Origin: Bicyclus anynana
Taxonomy: Eukaryota > Arthropoda > Insecta > Lepidoptera > Nymphalidae
Length of the DNA: 64,000 bases
Assembly: GCF_947172395.1 (NCBI RefSeq)
Contig: NC_069094.1
Coordinates: 3,928,501 to 3,992,500 of the forward strand
Direction of reading: 5' to 3'
Below: more notes on this DNA, generated by a model
The model's input: only the letters and a program-made list of their open reading frames with translations
What the model was told of the DNA's origin: nothing
Databases searched by the model: none
The DNA itself: not shown here
Position numbering within the stretch: the first letter of the stretch is position 1

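Noticed and set aside
63139..63411. Plus-strand frame with signal-peptide-like start
   Set aside because: Overlaps the extended PHD exon on the minus strand; hydrophobic start is AT-rich intron sequence.

Overview
This 64 kb window looks like nuclear DNA of a moth or butterfly. The non-coding part is AT-rich and full of repeats with lepidopteran character: Helitrons ending in CTAG, two tRNA-headed SINE families, and a motif (about 27 bases, seen near 3.77, 13.16 and 44.76 kb) that pairs a Lys-rich-looking AAAGGAGGAGG core with AACCGACTTC. The only protein-coding gene I can support runs right to left (minus strand) from beyond the right edge to a TGA at 9058-9060. I place 49 coding exons by hand. 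Every junction keeps frame, and together they give 14,698 nt, or about 4,898 residues plus stop.

The gene is the insect KMT2C/KMT2D (MLL3/MLL4) H3K4 methyltransferase, called trr in Drosophila. Its order of parts is diagnostic. Right to left it has an extended PHD (63.99-62.50 kb), a first PHD group (62.05-56.69 kb), a basic linker (55.3 kb), a second PHD group (54.65-51.81 kb), acidic and conserved linkers (50.3-44.1 kb) and an HMG box (43.1-43.3 kb). Then come Gln/Pro-rich co-activator segments (37.9-20.6 kb), a giant 5,874-nt exon ending in the second extended PHD (20.19-14.32 kb), FYRN (13.7 kb), FYRC (12.9-12.1 kb), the WDR5-binding Win motif (11.2 kb) and the SET and post-SET domains (10.6-9.06 kb). 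The start codon and extreme N-terminus lie off the right edge. Drosophila splits this protein into two genes (Lpt: PHDs plus HMG; trr: the rest). Here both halves join through frame-compatible exons.

Layout: 1-9057 is gene-free apart from a probable 3'UTR. It carries SINE fragments, foldback palindromes and a broken LINE. 9058-64000 is the KMT2C/D locus. Its introns hold about ten copies of one SINE, six of another, five short and two long Helitrons, MITE-like insertions nested in SINEs, LINE fragments and several tandem or inverted repeats.

The most striking local features are these. A perfect 166-base tandem duplication (unit 168 nt, in frame) covers the core SET exon and its splice donor. 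A symmetric 375-nt candidate exon sits in the intron at the Drosophila Lpt/trr split point and could also act as a terminal exon. A GC-AG intron follows the giant exon. Two inverted Helitrons carry expanded CCCTA-type minisatellites, and one of them has a recognisable empty site elsewhere in the window. I found no bacterial-type system, CRISPR array or functional RNA gene.
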